The notes: a model not told the origin generated them from the letters alone. A stretch of 64,000 nucleotides of DNA from Hirsutella rhossiliensis (GCF_020360975.1 NW_025408668.1:6200001-6264000); one strand, 5' to 3'; counted from the first letter of the stretch, positions 21,460 through 35,070 are shown. Translations and numbers: made by a program.

Positions 21460-23546
21460 CGCCGCCCGCGTTACCCGCGGAGCTAGTCGGCCGCCTCCTA
21501 CGTCGTCTGCCTACTAAGCTCCTCTAGCTAGGCCTATGCTACCGTTATCTCTATAGGTACCCGGTTCCCGACTAGATCCCGTTCCCGTACCTCCGATACG
21601 AGTATAATACTATTAAGCGGCGGGCACCACGATAGCTATACGTATAGGCTATATAGGTCGCATAGCGATAGTACCGCCCTTCCCTCGACCGTCGTTATCC
21701 TCGCCCCCTATAGCTCTAGCGCTACGCGCTCTAGCGTCCCGCCCTATACCTTATAGTCGGTATAAGCGAAAGCCGCCGCGTATAGTAGGCCCCTCTAGCT
21801 AATATTATTACGCTACTACGGCCGCTTCCGCTATACCGTAATCTTAACGCTAATACGCGTTAGTAGGATCGTCTTAGCTAGTATCCCGATAAAGTAAAAG
21901 TCCCTCGTTATCTCTAAAGCTAGTATAATACCCGCCGTCGGCCTAAAGTATATCGTTAGCTCGGCCGAGACCTAGTAGCTAGGGAAGGCCTAGTTAAGGA
22001 TAACGTTTACTACTATATAGCTAGCCCCGTTTACTAGCTTTAGCCCTTAGTATATATTTTAGTTTATAAAGACTAGTATACTTAATATAAAAATAAAGAC
22101 GGCTAATACTAGTATCGCGCTATTATCGCCCTAGTATAGTATTAATACCGCCTCTTTCTTTATCGGTAGGCCCTCCCTTTACTTATACTTAGATAGGAAT
22201 ATATATACCGCCGTCTACCGCCGCGCTTAGAACGCGAGCGCTGCTTTTAGGTTAAGGTTCTAGTAGTTATAGTTAAGAGGTATAACTACTATTAGGCCTA
22301 TCTCTTATAGGATCCGCCTACTTAGCTAGTAGTACCTTAAGTTAAGTAGCTTTAGGTCTAACCGGTCCTACTCCCCTTAGCGGATATACCTAAGTAGCCG
22401 CTATAGCTCTAGGTCGCCGGCGGCCTATATCTACTCGTTTAATATAATAACTATCGTAAACCGCCGCTATAGCGTATACGGTTTATTATACTACCGCCGC
22501 TACTTAGCAGCGAACGCCTTATCCTTATCCTACGCTACCGCCGCGCTTAGTAGTAAGATCGACCGCTCTTATACTAGCTAAAACTAATAAAAGTCGCTAT
22601 AAAAGATTACTACTAAGATACTACTAAAGTCTTATACCGACCTTTATAGCCTATATAGCTACTTATTAGCGGTATATAGCGTCCGCGCCCTAAGTATACT
22701 AACCTTATTAATTATTAATACCTCTTTTTCTTATTAGTTTATCTATAACTAGCTATTAATAAAGCGCTTACCTTAGCTTAGTAGCTATACGCTATCTATA
22801 TCTCTTATTACCCCTTCTACCTAGCCGCCTTAGCCGACTATAAGGCTATAAGCCGAGTATAGTATAATACTATTAATCTATACTACTGCTATACCTAACG
22901 TCGCTATTACTAGTAGCTAGCTTAATAGGTCCCTCTAGGCGAGTAGCTTAACGAGCGCCTCGATAACGCGCGACTTACTAGTACCGCCCTCGCCGCCGAT
23001 AAATAAGTAGAGCTAGCCGCCGCTATCGCCGCCTACGTTATTACCTTACTAGATTTAGTCGAGCTACTAGATTCGGTCGAGCTACTAGTATATAATTAAG
23101 AGAGTGATAGCTTACTTCTCGTTAAGCGTTAGCTGCCCTACTAGCTCCTTATTAGCAGCGATAAACGAGCTCGATAGGCCGAGCTATACGCGTATCCCTG
23201 CCGCCGTACTAGCGTCTACGTCGCCGTCGGCCGCCGTTACGTCTATATCGTCCTCGCCGAAGCCCCTTATTACCCTATAAAGAGCCGCGCCGCGGTCGGC
23301 CCTAACGCCCGCCGCCGCCCCGCTACCCTAGATACCTTAGATAGCTCGCTCCTACTCCCGCGCCGCGCTCTTCTACTATAACTTAATAGCTTATACCTCT
23401 TCTTACCTTAGTAGCGCCGCCTTTAAGAGCTCTAAGCCCGGTAGGTTTACCCGCTTACCTACCCTCTCCTCTATTACTACCGTCGCCGCGAGCTCGGCCG
23501 CTAACCTTAGCGCTAACTACTAAACCTAGTAGAGCTACTATATTAT

Positions 23547-24242
23547 TATAAGAAGGTATAAGTAATAAGCGTAGAATTAAGGAATTAATAATATAAGTAG
23601 AAAGATCGGTCGAAGGAGTATAGGGTAGGATTTCGTCCGGAATTTATAACGAGTATATAAGGGGCTAAATAATATATTAAAAGAATAGCGTTATAAAGGA
23701 TACTTATAAACTTTCTTATTTTATCTACTACTCCTAGGGAAATCCTTTATCTTTTATAGACTATTGCTCGCTTACTAGTAGACTAATTAGTTAGCTTTCT
23801 AGTATATTCTATAGTACTTAAAAAGCTCTATCTATAGTATGTCTTCCTAACTTAGTAGGTAGTCTAATTATAACGTAATAGTTAATATAAGACTATAGGT
23901 TCTAGTATAAGTAGTAGATTTAACTAGAATATTCTATGCCCTACCTATTCTCGTATCGCGGATATCTTTAGAACCGCTAAGCTAAAATAGGCAATATAGT
24001 ATCCGTTCTGCTCGTAATTAACTTATATATTTTATATATATTTTATTTTATTAGCATAGGCTTATCTTAACCCGCCTTTCCTAAAAGAAGGTATAGATAT
24101 CTAGTAAAGGTCTTTATCTTTAAGGGTTATTCCCTTAGACTATATTATAGGGCCTCTTTTTACTAGCTTATTTTATAGAGCCTCCCTATACCTATTATTT
24201 TTTTATAATAGTAAAATAGGAATATAAGGGTATATTCTTATA
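23547..24242. repeat. Solo-LTR-like insertion, 696 bp
   Basis: The insertion interrupts Helitron copy 2 at a point continuous in copy 1 (about 6,818). It is flanked by the direct repeat ATTAT at 23,542-23,546 and 24,243-24,247. Its ends are TATAAGAAGG and CTTCTTATA-like (…TTCTTATA), consistent with TG...CA termini after RIP. Its first 130 bases are related to the 568-bp insertions at 28,683 and 45,393 (shared AGGAGTATAGGGTAGGATTT-type block). There is no coding capacity. A miniature inverted-repeat element is the alternative. Confidence 0.7.
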
Positions 24243-26597
24243 ATTATCGCTAGTAGCTCTATTAACTACGCTATAACTTATCCTACGCTAGCGGTATTTT
24301 AGACGATATCGATAAGCCGGGCCGCGTTACCTACCCCGCTAGCACGGTATACCTCCTCGCCCCCCTTAGCCGCCCTCCTACCTTTATCGCTAGCCTATAG
24401 CGCCGTTATACCGCCCTTCTTAGCTATAGTAGCCTACTACTTAGCGTCGCGCTTTATATCCTCCGCTAACCGCTAAAAAAGCTATATATTATTTATAAGC
24501 TACGCGACCCTTAGCGCTAGCGACTCCTATACCCGCGCTTAGATATTATTAATATCGCTTACCTCCGTACTAAGGAAGGACTCTTATAGTATAAATAGGG
24601 CTAGGTACTATACCGCTGCCCTAAGCGCTATTAGCCGATACCCTTAGCCGCGCTACCTTCCCTTTAGGCGCTTCCTATCTTATAATATATACCTTTAGTA
24701 GTATAACTTATTATCTTCCTTACTAAACTCCTTACTAAGGTATCTATCGAGGTATATAGTCGCCCTACTACCCGGCCGCTTAAGCGCTTATACTTAGCCC
24801 TTCCTTAATACTTAGCTCTCTATAAAGGGTACCTTGCCTTAGCCCGTCTTACTATCGGCGCTATAGCTATTTTACTTTAGCCTTATAAGCGATATATAGT
24901 TATAAAGGTAGAAGCCCTATAAGAGCTCGCCCTTATATTAGTAGGCTGTAATAATAGGGATCCTTAGGCCGGCCTCCTTAATAACGACCGTCTTATTTAG
25001 TATATTGCCTATTACCTCCGCGCTACTTACCTATTAAAGGTACCGCTACTAGCGGAAAATAGCTTAGTAAAGCTAGTTCGCGTTTACGTATACTTATACT
25101 AAGCCGCTGCTAAATTCTACTAGGTACCTTAGGAGGTACGTAATTACCTCGACCTATAATAGCGGCCGCTCTATAAATACTTAGTTCGCTACCTTAAGTA
25201 GGAACGTTCTTATTTTATTCCCTCTTATAGGGTCCGCCGCTATTGCTACCCCTTTAGCCCTACTCTCTTAGCCGGCGTCGCGGTCGGCGTTATAGTTAGC
25301 GCTACTTCCGTTACCTTCTCTCGTTAGCTCTAGTATAAGAAGGAACTTAGCCGTAGCGGCTATACGCTTCTATATAAAGTCTTTTACCTTTATTATATAG
25401 TTAGTAATATAGTAGATTAAGGCTATAGTCTTACGCTATATCGTAATAAACGAGATATTATATTTATACTATAGCCCTATTACTATCGCTTAGTTCTATT
25501 AGTTTATTATACTATACGTCTACTAGATCTCGAGTACCTTATCCGCTATTAGCGCTATCTTCTTTACTAGCCTCTATAGCGCCTTAAACTAGTAAAGGTC
25601 TACCTTCCGCGCCCTTACGCTAAGTAAGTATTTTATATAGGTCGCGCTATATATATAGATCTACGTCGCGCCGGCGTAGAAGTTAGCCTCCTTATTAAAG
25701 GTATCTATAAAGCGCGCGACGTCGTTAAGCCGCGACGATATATCCGCTATAGCCGACCGCTCCGCTTATATAGCGTAGTAACCTTTTATATTTAGCTCCT
25801 ACTACCTTAGTTTAGCTCGGGCCCTTTAGCTTGCCTCGGATAAGGGCTTAGGGGTTTAGGGGAGGGGTAGGGGCGTTTGGGCGCGGCCGCCTTACCTTAG
25901 AGAAGACGCTATCTATATAGCGGATAATATAATCCTAGTACGCCGCCTACTCCTATATATTAAGGCTAGCGAGCGCCTTACTAAGGCTACTATTACCCCT
26001 TAGCTAGAGGTGCTTATAAATATAAAGAGCGCCTTACTCGTTTATCTTAACCGCGCTATTATACGCGCCGATATAGCTAAATACTAACTCCTCCTTAACG
26101 TTAATATAGTACTTAAAGAAGAGCGTTATCTCTTAGTAAAAGAAAACGGCCGAGCTTATTAGGTCTAATATAGCTAGCCGCGTCCGCTTATATATAGTCC
26201 CTAGGTCTTATAAGAAGGCCTCGGCCTTATTTAGGTCGCGGCCGCGGTATACTACTAGCTATAACTTTACTAGGTTTATAATATCGTTTAGGTTTAATAT
26301 AAACTAAATAGCTAGCACCTTATACTTTATAATAAGGGATAGTATCTTCTTTTATATAGTAAAGTAGCTTTCCCTTAATATTAGCTACTAGTAACTAAAT
26401 ATAAAGAGGGATTAAAGGAGCTCTTTTACCTTATTATCGCTAGTCTTACTTATAGCCTTAAGCTTAACCCTTACTACCTTAAGCCTTTATACTATTAACG
26501 ACTTTAATAGGCCCTTAACCCTTATAAAGTTCTTTCTTATAACGCTTAGTATACTAGCTTAGTAGTTCTTAGACTATATACCTATATTAAAGATAAG

Positions 26598-28470
26598 TAT
26601 AAGGGCTTTTACCCTATATAGGCCTAGACTAAGGTCTAGGCTAAGTTTATATATAAGCGGCCTCCGCGCCTATATAGACTAGGCCTATACTTCCCTTCCT
26701 TTTCCCCCTTATAGATTATTAACCTTCTTTTAACGGACTATACCTAAGCCTATGCCTCTACCTACTCTATAATAGTATAATCTACCCTTTATTTTACCCT
26801 CTCTATATCCTTATATATAGAATAGCTATTTTTAGCTACCTTTAAAGCCGACGTTTAATTACCTAGTCTAGTTAAACCGCCCGCGCCGGTATATATATAC
26901 GCGAAATATCTATACTCTTATAGTCGTAAAATTAAAGCGAATATAATACTTAGTTCGCTTAGGCGATTAAGAGCCTCTTATAATAGTAGGGCTCTATACG
27001 ACTAAGAGCGGTACTACTATACCTTAGTAAGTTCGACGGCTCCTCTATAGAGCTCGAGCTATAGCTACTTTATATAAAAGCAAAGCTCCGTACTAATAGC
27101 GCTATAATAAGGGATATCTACGCCTAGTTCGACTTTCTTTACGCGAGCCTATCCCTATACCTATAAAGGTATCTCTTATTATTTACGCGTATTAATATAA
27201 ACGGACTAGCCGACCTCCTCGTAAAGCTCCGTACTAATTACGGCGAACCTAACGTAGCTAAGTTAGTAGGCTAGGAGCTTATAACGCTCTATTAAAAGCG
27301 GAGTAAAGCTATTCCGGCCTACCTCGTATAGTTTAAAGAGGTGCTTTATCGAGTAAATATATATAGCTAGCCTAACGCGGTAAAGTATAATTACCTCGTT
27401 ACGAGCTTAAATATATATTAGCGTACCTATTTAAGCGAAAGGTCTATACTATTAGATATATATACCGATCTCGTCTACCTTCTTCGCGAGCTTAGTAGTA
27501 ATAAGTTTCTTTTTTCGTCTTCTTCTATAGTATAAAAAGAAGATAATACTAATAATACTATAGATATCTCTATCTCTACTTTAAGAACTAAGGATAGAAA
27601 GAGGTAGCGATAAGAGGGTTACTATATAAGCTATAATAGTAAATCCTATTAGTTTTTAAAGTGCCTACGTTAGGAGGCGCGGGTAAACGTACTCTAGGTA
27701 GTAGAGGGGCGTATACGCTAGGATAGAAAGGAGGTTAGGTTCGATAATAGCGACTCTAGCGATAAGTAATCTTAGTAACGCCTTTATAGGCTTCGTCGGC
27801 GTCCCCTCGCGTATAGTAGTAGCTACTATATAGACGGGACGTATACTTATAGCGACCGAAAGGGCGGCTAAGATATAAGAAGGCCGCTAATATAATATAA
27901 CTATAGTAAAAGGGAGTGCCTATATAGCCCTATATAAGAGGGAGCGAAGCCTTATATACTAGAGTACTATCCCTTATATTATAGTACTAAGAGCTGCTAC
28001 CGTACGCCGATATAAGGGGGGCGGGATACTATAAGCTTATTAAAGCTAGCTACGCGCTATTCTACGTGCCTTTACTCCTTAGCTAGAAGTACTAAAGCCT
28101 AACTCCTAAGGCGCGGCCCCTACTAATAATATAGTCTATCCGAGAAGCTTACTTAGGAGGGTATTATATATTATTTACTAATGTTTTTTCCGCGACTAAG
28201 CGTATATAGTCCGCGAGAGGGTTCTATCCCCTTAGGCATAGTATTAGGTATTATTTAAAAGCGCGCCTCTTTAAAAGCTAGGTAGGGGTATAATATAAGG
28301 GCTTTTGCCTTATATAGGCCTAAACTAGGGTCTAGGATAAGTCTATATATAAGCGGCCTCCGCGCCTATATAGGCTAGGCCTATACTTCTCTTCCTTTTC
28401 CCCCTTATAAATTATTAACCTTCTTTTAATAGACCGTACCTAAGCCTATACCTCTACTTACTCTATAATA
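26598..28470 (+). mobile_element. Gag-only LTR element with 177-bp LTRs
   Basis: It is inserted in Helitron copy 2 at a site continuous in copy 1 (about 9,135). The LTRs are 26,598-26,774 and 28,294-28,470, each 177 bp, starting TATAAGGGC and ending CTCTATAATA (TG...CA before RIP). The target-site duplication is ATAAG (26,593-26,597) and GTAAG (28,471-28,475), differing by one G-to-A change. The inner 1.5 kb has no reverse transcriptase, integrase or protease, so the element depended on another for movement. Confidence 0.85.
26830..28190 (+). pseudogene. Gag-like protein of the 177-bp-LTR element
   Basis: Forward-strand coding-like sequence with RIP-type stops fills most of the space between the LTRs. 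Around 27,330-27,560 a frame reads as an alpha-helical domain of the kind found in Ty3/gypsy Gag: Phe-Lys-Glu-Val-Leu-Tyr-Arg-Val, then Tyr-Leu-Val-Thr-Ser-Leu, then a Leu-rich helix. It then becomes charged and Ser-rich. A Cys-poor block near 27,620-27,660 with Tyr residues at spacing 2 may be a CCHC knuckle with Cys changed to Tyr. The gene's start is uncertain. No pol sequence follows it. Confidence 0.5.
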
Positions 28471-28682
28471 GTAAGAAAGGTAAAGATAAGGTATATTATA
28501 AACCGGCCGCTATAGCGCCGTAGTATAATATTAGCTTATACTTAGAGCTTTATATTCCGCGTTAATATAAGGCCCTCCGCGACCCGCTACGCTTATATAC
28601 CTTAGTTCCTAACGCTAGGGCCCGCGCTCTACTTAGTAGCGTCCTCGTCGGCGAGCTATAGCCCGCCTAAGCTAAAGGGGAA

Positions 28683-29250
28683 TATAAGGAACGGTGTTCC
28701 TACTATAAATAAAGTAGCTATAATATACTCTCCCGATTATATAAGCTAATAAGTAGTATATTAATTATAGATAAAATCTTATATTATAGAGTAAGAAACG
28801 CCCGTTATTTTATAGGTTATTATATATTAAACGGGCTGCCGGTTATTATATAATCGGGAATCGAAGAAATAGAGCTAGCTTAGAATACTAGCTAAGACCT
28901 CTTAAGAATACTAGTATAACTAACCTCCTTTAAATATAAATATTAGTAGAACTAAGATACTTCTTAATATACTTAAGGTATTACTAAATTTCTTAGTCTT
29001 AAGGCTATATAGTAGCTTAAATCTAGTCTTAAAAGGTTCTTCCGTTTAGCTATAATTATCTATATAAGATAGTATATCTACTAGTAGATAGAGAAAAGAT
29101 CTTTAAATTTAATACTTCTTTTATATACTAATATATTACTAATAAATTCTATCAAAAATCCTACCTTATACTCCTTCTTCCCCTTTATTACGTAGTCTTA
29201 CGAAATTCTTTAATATCCTAAAATTCCGCTTTTACTTATATACCTTAAGA
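28683..29250 (-). repeat. Solo-LTR-like insertion, 568 bp, heavily RIP-mutated
   Basis: It starts TATAAGGAACGG and ends ACCTTAAGA, flanked by GGGAA on both sides (28,678-28,682 and 29,251-29,255), at a site continuous in copy 1 (about 9,335). It is the reverse complement of the 568-bp copy at 45,393-45,960, has exactly the same length, and differs by C-to-T and G-to-A changes. Confidence 0.85.
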
Positions 29251-30088
29251 GGGAATAAGGTTAAAAAGGGCTTTATAAAAAAGGAGGCGTCTACTAAGTT
29301 AGCGAAATCCTCGCCGCGCTATACCTATATATATAGCTCGACGTCGCTACTATTACCCTCTACCTCTTAGGCTATAGTCCTTACCTATATCCTTAGGCTA
29401 GCGCGCGCTCCCTTAGGCTTAATAGTACCGCGGGCAAAGTAAATCTTCTTAGTATTAGCTACTTTTAGCGCCCCGTTTAATAGGAATATACTAGAAAACA
29501 TTACCTTATTAATTATATCCCTATCCTCTTTAGGCTTAGCGCTGTCCCTATTATTATCCTTATATATAAGCCCGACGTTATAGCTCCCCTTAATAAGGTC
29601 CCGCCCTTACCTTAGTATTATAAGGACCTCCTTAATCTTAACTATACCCTTATTATCTATAGCCCGCTTTAATAGTAGTACTACTTACGCTATTTATATT
29701 CTCTCTTACGCTAATAGCTTACTTTACTTTAGCCGCTTATATACTACTAGCGGCACCTTATATAGCGGCGCCCCTTAGCTAGCTATCTCCGCTATATTAA
29801 TCTTAACCTCGCTATAAAGTAGATTATTCTTCTTAAGCTAAGCTAGCGCCCTTTTTACCGCTAACCGCCTTACCGATAATAAGCTTAATAGGTCGCGCGG
29901 CCTAGGCCTCTTAGTACCTTACTATAAGATATAAATCTCGTTTATAACCTAGAGTAATAAGTATAGTAGTACCTTAGCGGCTAGGCCCTATATATTATTT
30001 AGGAATATAATAATATAGCCCTTAATATACCTTAGGAACCTTATACTCTACCTTTAACCGCTTAGGATACTATACTTTATTATAAAGG

Positions 30089-30322
30089 TATATATAGCTA
30101 CTTACTTTTACTTTTTTAAATAAATAGCTCTCTAGCTTTTAATATAGATCTTTATTATAATTCTATCTTTAATTCTAATTACTTAGTTATAGTCTATAGT
30201 TTATAACCTCTAACTTATTACTAATATAATATATATATTATTACTTAGACCACGCCTTAATATATCTACTAATATAAACCCCTCGATAGGTTTATCCCTT
30301 AAGAATAATACTAGTCGTTTTA
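30089..30322 (+). repeat. 5' LTR of gypsy element A
   Basis: It matches 44,780-45,013 with RIP-type differences, and its last 200 bases also match the solo LTR at 48,245-48,714. The element A LTRs appear to lack the first half of that longer solo LTR. Confidence 0.65.
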
Positions 30323-30607
30323 TATTAAAAGCTCTTATTTAGTATAATACCGCGTTACTCTAAGTAATATTATAACTATTAATATACTTATATAGTAAAC
30401 TAAATTAACTAACTTTAAAGCTACTATATTACCTTAAGATATAATACGCGAGATTATTACCCTTAATATAAGGTATAGTTACTTAGGAATAAAGGAGGTA
30501 ATAAATAAGTTAGGTACCTTAGAGAAGTAGTTAAACTAAAATAGCTAGGACTATTTAATAGTACTTATAGTATACTTTAAGACTTTCTTACTTAACTTAA
30601 GGCCTAC

Positions 30608-30793
30608 TATTATAAAGTAGGTAGAAGTATATATATAGGTACTATCTATAAGATAATATTAATAAGCTATATAGAGCTTTCCTATACGCGGCTAGCCTAT
30701 ATATATATATATAGGATCTAGCCTTCTATATAAAACTATATAGCTTAGGCTATAGCTTAAGCTTATAACTTATAATAGTTAAAGACTCTTATA
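30608..30793 (-). repeat. 3' LTR of gypsy element B (186 bp)
   Basis: It matches 37,365-37,550 in length and order. The shared block includes GATAATATTAATAAGCTATA and a TA-rich run. Confidence 0.85.
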
Positions 30794-31229
30794 TAATACC
30801 CTCCCTTAAGTATAGCGCGGCGTTACTTAATTAATAGCTTTTATACTGTTAGGCCTATACTACTAGCTTTACCTTACCTTTTCCTATTAATTATACTAGC
30901 CCTACTAGCCTTATTATCCCTACGCCTATTAGCCTAGGTAGCTAAAACTAAGCTGTATACTTATTAGCCGGCTAGCTATTTAAATAAGGGCGCAACCTAT
31001 TATATATACCCTTAAATAGCTAGCGGCCGGCCTAGACCTATATAAGCCTTAGGTTGCCTATCCCTTAAGCCTTAGGCAGCCTCCTCTACCTAAGAGTATA
31101 TAAGGTAGTATCCCCCCCTTCCTTCTTCTTTTCCTTCTCTTCTTTCTTTAACTATAATAGTAGTAGTAATAAGTAAGTTCCGCTCTACCTAGGGTATTAG
31201 TTTATTCTTAGCTATATAGGCCGCTTTAT

Positions 31230-32215
31230 TAATATATACTTATAGTAATAGCTATAGCTATAATAATAGCCTTAATAATAATAACTTTAACTAATAAGTT
31301 CTTTACCTTATAAAGTAAGAGGCTATAATCTATAATACTAACTTCTATAATAAATATATCTACCTCCCCCTCCCTTACTTCCTCTTTCTTAGAGTATATA
31401 AAGTCGTTCGTTAACGCTATACTAGGCACGGCCGATAATAGCTCCGCCGCTACCGCTACTCCTACCCGCGCCCCTATAACCGCGCCTACCGCCGCCGCTT
31501 CTACCTTTACTATACTAGCCGCCCTTATATCGCCCTTTTAAGTAACGACGCTATCCCTACCGCCGGCCGTAACGCCTAGCCCCTCTACCCCTACCTCCGC
31601 TTCTACTACCCCTATAAGTCCGCTACTTAGCGAGTGTAGTAGCTATTTTCCGCTAACTTTTTAAAGTATAAACGCTAAGTATAGGCTAGAGCCGCCCGCG
31701 CGGCCCCTTATATATAATACGCATTATAAGAGCTCCCTTATACCGACTAAGTTAGGCGCCGCTATAGCGGTAGTTATTATTAATACGCGCGTGCTAGCTA
31801 TGCCTATAAGGCGGCGCATCCTATCCTACTCGCTATAGCGTTAGCTTAGAAGGCTAGCGCGTATAGGTAAGTATAGGGGGCTACTAAGAAGCGCCTTACC
31901 GCCGCCGCCGCCTACTATAATCTCCGCGCTCTTAAGCTCTAGGGCCTTATCCTTAAGTAAGTTCCTCTCCTCTAGCTCTTTTACTTCCGCTACTAACTCT
32001 CTTAGTACTAAGGATACTACCTCCGTCGCCCTATTAGCGGTCCCCTTAGCTATGCCCGCCGCCGCCCCCGCCGCTATTACTAGCCGGGCCCCCCCTGCCC
32101 TTAGAGCCCTTAAAGCCGCCGCTACCGCCGACTAGCTCGCGAGCTTAAAGGGCCGCCTAAGCGCCTTAGAGAGCGCCGCCGCCGCTAATAAGGTAGAGGA
32201 GGATAATAAGGATAA
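31230..32215 (-). pseudogene. GC-rich frame with coiled-coil character inside element B
   Basis: On the minus strand a frame stays nearly open from about 32,190 to 31,830, which is striking among RIP-mutated sequence. It reads as an Ala/Gly/Arg-rich segment followed by a Leu-heptad helix (Leu-Arg-Glu-Leu-Val-Ala-Glu-Val-Lys-Glu-Leu-Glu-Glu) and a Gly run. An open piece at 31,229-31,429 follows in the same direction. It lies downstream of the integrase and before the 3' LTR, an unusual place for a gag-like protein. The plus strand also has a coiled-coil-like reading ending in an Asp/Lys-rich tail at about 32,110-32,246, so the true coding strand is not settled. Function unknown. Confidence 0.35.
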
Positions 32216-33099
32216 GGATAAGGATAATAATAAGGATAAAAAGTAAGTTTAAGTAGTTTAAGAGCTCTACTTTAAAATAAACGCTATTTTTATCTCTACT
32301 TATATTATTACGCTTACGTTATTATAAGTACTTACTTTACTTTACTTACTTTATAGTCCTAGCCTAAGCTATTATCGGTAGTCTATTAGTTTATTATTCT
32401 TATTTATTATTCTAAATAAGGCTTTAAACTTATTAAGAGCTATAGTTTCTATAAACTTATATATAGGTTCCTATATAGGGTTAAGATACCTATACTACTT
32501 AACGAGGACCTCTTAGCGTTTCCTCCTACTAACCTTTTTTTAGCGTATAACTTATATCTCTTTAACCTTAAACTTATCCTCTCCCTCTACTTTAATTATA
32601 GGCGGTTAAGCGTCTACTACTTCTTATCTAGGTAATAGGTTAAAGGAGGCTTTATAAAGGAGGTCTATATTAATCTTATTATAAACCCTAATTAAGAGAC
32701 TATCGAGCTCTATAACTTATAGGCTAATAACCCTTTATACTATAAACTTTATATATAGCTAGTTAAGCTTTTTCTTTAGCCGTACTAACTTATAGTTATA
32801 AAGGTCTAGCTATACCTTATCTCTTACCATAAACCTATTTACTAAGGCCTTAGTTTTATTAGCGTACTACTCTTAATCTTATACTATAGCGGCTATCGCG
32901 GATTAGTAATAATCTATAGTCTCTTATAGCTTTCGTATAAATATAAAAGCGCGGCCCTTTAATAATAAATTACTATACTACTTTACTACTATATCTATAG
33001 TAAAGGGAACTAGTAAGGGTAGTTTAAAGCTATATATTATAAAGAAAAGGGCTATCTTAATAAAGGTACATAGTTTACTATTTAACGTAAGTTAAGCTA

Positions 33100-33560
33100 T
33101 AGGGAGCTACCGGTCTTAGTCTACTTAGTTAAAGGCTATAATAGCTTATAGGTAAGCCTATACCTCTTAGTTAACCCTCTTAGGCCTTCTATTAGTCTAT
33201 AAGTAATATACTATACTAAGTAGCTATATAATCTAAAGTAGCTAGTATAGGTATTATTAAAAGTAGCTTATTTAATTCGATCCCTTATTACTTATAATAA
33301 AGGCTAGCTAGCTATATAAGCGGGTCTAGTACTATAGGAAGCGCTCTACGTAGGACTCTATATTTATAAACGGTATTAGCTTTAATACTATAGACTTACT
33401 AAGTTAGTCCTTAATTACCTATATATAGCGGCTGCTGCCCTCTATAAGTAGGAGGTCTATTATAAAGTCTATCTATATATATATATAGAACTAGTTAGGT
33501 ACTAGAAGCTACTTAAGTAGCCCCTTAAGCTATACCCTTTAAATCTTAGTATAGTTATAG
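33100..33560 (-). pseudogene. Integrase core of gypsy element B
   Basis: Minus-strand reading gives the Ty3/gypsy integrase core order. The first Asp lies in a block Ile-Asp-Phe-Ile-Ile-Asp-Leu near 33,460. The second, changed to Asn (or Ser) in the block Ile-Ile-Ser-Asn-Arg-Gly-Ser, is near 33,290. The third, Glu or Lys, is in a block Thr-Asn-Arg-Arg-Thr-Lys-Arg-Val-Asn near 33,180. Losses are of RIP type (Asp to Asn, Gln or Trp to stop). The downstream context (LTR at 30.6-30.8 kb) fits the end of a pol gene. Confidence 0.75.
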
Positions 33561-34849
33561 ATATTATAGTTATAAAGGAAGCAGCGAATATAGTACTATA
33601 AGAGGGGCTAGTAGAAATCCCTTATAAGGCTTACTACTATACCTTACCGACCTAGGTAGCTTATAATACTAAAGTTATAGATAAGCTAGACTAGCTTCCC
33701 TTAAAGCTTATTTTATTTATCTAGCTCTAGTAGTCTATCCTTCTCCTTAGCTTTTATAATATATAGCGCGCTTAGTACCTATAGTCTTCCCTACTAATAT
33801 AGATACCCTTATAGGTCGATATAATAATTAGCTACTTATACCTTTAGCTTTAGCTTTAGATTAAAGTATTAAGCGCTAGACTTAATAGCGCGGCGTATAC
33901 TCTTATAGGTATAGTCTAGAGATAATATCCTATCCTATAAGCGTTAAAGGACCTTATCTTAGAATACCTATGCTATATGCGCCCTTAGGCCGGTCTATCC
34001 CTCCTCGCTAAGCTAAGGTAAAGGTATAGGGGAAGGCTTATTTATTAGCGCCGCGCTTTTCTTTACTAAGGAAGCTCCTATATAAATTTATAGCGCTTCT
34101 TATAAGATAAGCTATAGATCTTAAGCATCGATATCCGCTCTTATCGGCCGGTCTTAATCCCTCTAAGAAAGTATATCTAGGACTATAGAGTCCTTAGCTA
34201 GTACTTAATTAAGAAGTTAAAGTATAAGAGATACTTTACTTAGCGGGCTTACTACTCTAAGAGGTACTAGTAGGTTATAAAGTACTTAAGGTTCTTATTA
34301 TCTATAAGAACCTTAAAGCTATTATAGCTCTAGAGCTTTACTTATTATTACTTAAGGTAGCTAATAATCGCTAGTATCTCCTTATCGTAAATAGTATAAT
34401 TCCGCTCTACTAAGGTTAGCTTATAAAAGTAAAACGCTATTAATTGCTTCCGCTTATCTACTTTTTAAAAGAGCGTTCCTTTAAGTACCTAGCCGCTATA
34501 GTCTACTTTAACTAATATAGACTAGTTAAAGTCCTACTAAAGTAGTACTAGGGCTTATAAAAATAGGTCCTTAAGCGTATAGAACGCTCCTTCTTATATA
34601 GGCCCTTAATAAAAAGCGATCTATTTCCTAGTAATCTTATTTAAAGGTATTATAATATAAGAAAAGCCCTTAATAAATATCCTATAATAGTTCGCGAACC
34701 TAAGGAAGCTTTATACGCCTATCTATATAGTTAGGGCCGCTTAGTCTTAGATCGCTTAGATCTTTATAAGATCCGCCTATATACCTATGCTTATATAAAT
34801 AATAAAGCTTAGGTACTTAACCCTCTTAACCTTAAATTCGTACTTATCT

Positions 34850-35070
34850 AAGTTAAAGTAGAGCCTATAAAGTTAGAGGCGCTCTAAGACCCTTTATACT
34901 TTTTATATATAGTCTTTATAAGAGCCGCTTATATAAATAAGGATATTATCTATATATATAAAAGTAAACTTATTAAGGAAGTCTTAAAGTATATTATTAA
35001 TATAACGCTAAAAGGTAGCGGGTGCTCTTAAGAGGCTAAAAGGCGTTATAAGCTACTTAAATAAGCTATA
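34850..35070 (-). pseudogene. Reverse transcriptase core of gypsy element B
   Basis: The minus strand reads Thr-Pro-Phe-Ser-Leu near 35,040, then Ala-Pro-Ala-Thr-Phe, then the catalytic box Tyr-Ile-Asp-Asn-Ile-Leu-Ile-Tyr near 34,940. The usual Tyr-x-Asp-Asp has become Asp-Asn by a GAT-to-AAT change. Residue order and spacing are those of Ty3/gypsy enzymes. The copy is inactive. Confidence 0.85.

Noticed and set aside
31229..31429. Independent 66-codon gene on the minus strand
   Set aside because: Its Ile/Lys-rich reading is explained by AT-rich RIP sequence and it continues the decayed frame at its right; no evidence for a separate gene.
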